DNA from: Candidatus Neomicrothrix sp. UBA2131
GTDB taxonomy: Bacteria > Actinomycetota > Acidimicrobiia > Acidimicrobiales > MedAcidi-G1
Assembly (NCBI GenBank): GCA_002329075.1
Contig: DCXR01000021.1
Span: 8,792 to 31,026 of the forward strand
Direction: 5' to 3'
Length of the DNA: 22,235 nt
How positions within the stretch are numbered: the first letter of the stretch is position 1; each line of letters opens with the position of its first letter. Positions 20,762 to 22,235 of the stretch are shown here, in pieces. The position numbers and the translations under genes are program-made. The notes beneath the pieces were generated by a model, which saw only the letters and a list, made by a program, of their open reading frames with translations, ran no database searches and had not been told where the DNA came from.

Positions 20762-22235
20762 GTGAAACGGATCGTGACCGCTGTCGCGCTGGTGCTCATC
20801 GGCTCCGCCTGCGGGGGTGGCGGCCCACCCCCGCTCGAGGCGATGAAGAACGTCGCACTCTCCGCCGAGGTCGACAACACGCTCGGCTACACGGTGCCCA
20901 GCGACGGCTGGTCGTTCCGCAACTACCGGGCCGACGCCTCCACGACGTTCTCGGTGGTCGATGCCATCGCCCTATTCGGCGACGAGGCGGTCTGCGTCGA
21001 GGCGAGCGGCGACTGCACGCCGACTCCGGCGGCCGCCGAGTGGATCGCCATGGTCGCCGAGTCGATGGGCTACGGATCCTGCGAGGGCATGACCGTGTCG
21101 AGCCTCGACCGCTTCCTCGCCGGCGCCGCTCCGCCGAGCGGAACGCTCGACCTCACGCCCGAGGTGTTCCGGCGCGTCAGCCAGTTGTTCGCCACGCAGT
21201 ACCTGTCGAAGGTCATCGACGCCACCAGGCCGTGGCGCAAGGCATCGGTCGCCGAGATCTTCGACGAACTCGTGGCATCGCTGGCCGATCCGGGCCACGA
21301 GCAGTACACGCTCGGCGCCTACATGAAGGGCGGCGGCCACAGCGTGGTTCCCTACGCCGTGGACCGACTCGAGGGCGGCCGGGCGGTCATCCACGTCTAC
21401 GACCCCAATTGGCCAGGTCGCGACCGCTACATCGAGGTCGACACCGATTCGGATCAGTGGAGGTTCTCCTATCAGGGTGCCGATCCCGAGACAGACCCTG
21501 AGGCATGGACCGGCGGGGGCGGTTCGCTCGACCTCCAGCCCCTCTCGTCCAGGGAGGCGCCCCACGAAGAGGCCTTCAAGGGTTCGGCTGAGGGGCGACG
21601 CGTCCTGCTGACTGTGACCAGCGACGACCGCAACTGGGTGATCACTGCCGGCGACACGACAACTCGCGGCGAGGACGTACTGCCCGGCGAAGACGCCGTA
21701 CTCGCGGTGATACGTGCCGGCACGTTCGGTGCCACCACCACCCTCATCGAGATACCCGAGGCCGACGACGAGACCGTCAACGTCGAGGCGGAGGCCCAGA
21801 TCTCCGTCACCGCCCAGACCCCATCCGGCACCATCACGGTTCGCACCGGGAACCAGGCAAGCATCCAGTTCAAGGTTGACGAGGATGTGCTCGGCGTCGA
21901 CGTCTCCACCGGCGCCAAGGCCGAGGTCCGCGTCGCCACCAGGTCCGAACATGTCGTCATCGAGACCGTTGACGAACTCGACACGACGGTCGAGGTGACA
22001 GACCTGCAGACCGCCGTCGGCTTCGTCAACGACGACGGCGAAGTTGTCGAGGACATCATCATCGAGGCCGCCGAGGACCGGATCGACATCCAGGTGACCG
22101 TCGAGGACCTCGGCGAGGGAGTGGTCGAGGCCGAGGTTCAGGTTGCCCAGCCCGAAGTTGTCGGGGAGGAAGCCCGCGAAGAGGTTCTGGTACTCGGCGA
22201 GGACAATGTCACGACCACGACCACTACGACCGAGC
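20762..22235 (+). CDS. Secreted probable lipoprotein with papain-like Cys/His/Asn pattern (3' end outside window)
   Basis: The GTG at 20762 has GGAGG 6 nt upstream and opens a frame that runs to the window end (491 codons). The N-terminus VKRIVTAVALVLIGSACGGGG is a lipoprotein signal with Cys17, although Gly at -3 is unusual. Residues 40-235 contain GYGSCEGMTVSSLDRFL (Cys107), GGGHSVVPYAV (His193) and VIHVYDPNWPG (Asp214, Asn216). That is the order and spacing of a papain-like cysteine peptidase or transferase. After about residue 330 the chain is acidic and rich in Val/Glu/Asp/Thr with short beta-like repeats (VNVEAEAQISVTAQ, VEVTDLQTAVGF, IDIQVTVEDLGEG), ending in a Thr run. That would suit an extended surface stalk. 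No substrate can be named. It seems independent of its neighbours. Confidence 0.75.
   Translation, partial: MKRIVTAVALVLIGSACGGGGPPPLEAMKNVALSAEVDNTLGYTVPSDGWSFRNYRADASTTFSVVDAIALFGDEAVCVEASGDCTPTPAAAEWIAMVAESMGYGSCEGMTVSSLDRFLAGAAPPSGTLDLTPEVFRRVSQLFATQYLSKVIDATRPWRKASVAEIFDELVASLADPGHEQYTLGAYMKGGGHSVVPYAVDRLEGGRAVIHVYDPNWPGRDRYIEVDTDSDQWRFSYQGADPETDPEAWTGGGGSLDLQPLSSREAPHEEAFKGSAEGRRVLLTVTSDDRNWVITAGDTTTRGEDVLPGEDAVLAVIRAGTFGATTTLIEIPEADDETVNVEAEAQISVTAQTPSGTITVRTGNQASIQFKVDEDVLGVDVSTGAKAEVRVATRSEHVVIETVDELDTTVEVTDLQTAVGFVNDDGEVVEDIIIEAAEDRIDIQVTVEDLGEGVVEAEVQVAQPEVVGEEAREEVLVLGEDNVTTTTTTTE

Noticed and set aside
20581..21501. 306-codon plus-strand frame overlapping the lipoprotein gene
   Set aside because: It is the wrong frame; the GTG at 20762 with GGAGG and a lipoprotein signal defines the true one.
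1..22235. CRISPR arrays, tRNA or rRNA genes, insertion sequences, phage genes
   Set aside because: No regularly spaced repeats, cloverleaf, transposase, integrase or phage structural motif was seen by eye anywhere in the window.

Overview
This window is about 22 kb of high-GC DNA. The gene content suggests an actinobacterium, most likely of the Acidimicrobiia/Ilumatobacter type; that placement is inference, with no rRNA gene or marker to confirm it. Pointers are a TIGR03084-family DinB-fold protein, an IlvG (Rv1820)-like ThDP enzyme, a DevR/DosR-like response regulator, dense 4-bp gene overlaps, and several transcripts that look leaderless (a TANNNT hexamer, 6 nt, then the start codon).

Region 1 (1-7883): the tail of an RDD-type membrane protein is followed by a tightly packed operon. 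It encodes an acyl-CoA carboxylase beta subunit, the biotin-carrying alpha subunit, an AtuA-family protein, a TetR regulator, a TIGR03084-family protein and a LiuC/AtuE-like enoyl-CoA hydratase. This resembles the Pseudomonas atu/liu systems for acyclic terpenes or leucine: carboxylation of a branched enoyl-CoA, then hydration. A promoter with a 7-bp inverted repeat and an 11-codon upstream ORF precedes it.

Region 2 (7944-10773): DsbB-like oxidoreductase, membrane-anchored TlpA-like thioredoxin (apparently starting at AUA) and a ThDP-dependent lyase/synthase, all coupled by overlaps.

Region 3 (10781-16630): a minus-strand operon (Zn alcohol dehydrogenase, amidase, two-domain sulfurtransferase), a divergent MFS transporter and a luciferase-like flavin monooxygenase. 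It looks like an accessory catabolic set of unknown substrate.

Region 4 (16822-20062): a soluble PAS histidine kinase and a DevR/DosR-like response regulator lie tail to tail. Behind the regulator is a small two-helix membrane protein, and diverging from that is a membrane-anchored cupredoxin. Their shared intergenic region carries one strong and two weaker DosR-type boxes (GGGAC-N4-GTCCC). One is centred near -43.5 from the predicted cupredoxin start site. A Cys-rich receiver-like protein follows. I read this as a local oxygen/redox-responsive regulon and the most interesting system in the window.

Region 5 (20063-22235): about 700 bp without a convincing gene, then the first 491 codons of a secreted probable lipoprotein. 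It has a papain-like Cys/His/Asn pattern and a long acidic, repetitive tail that runs off the window.
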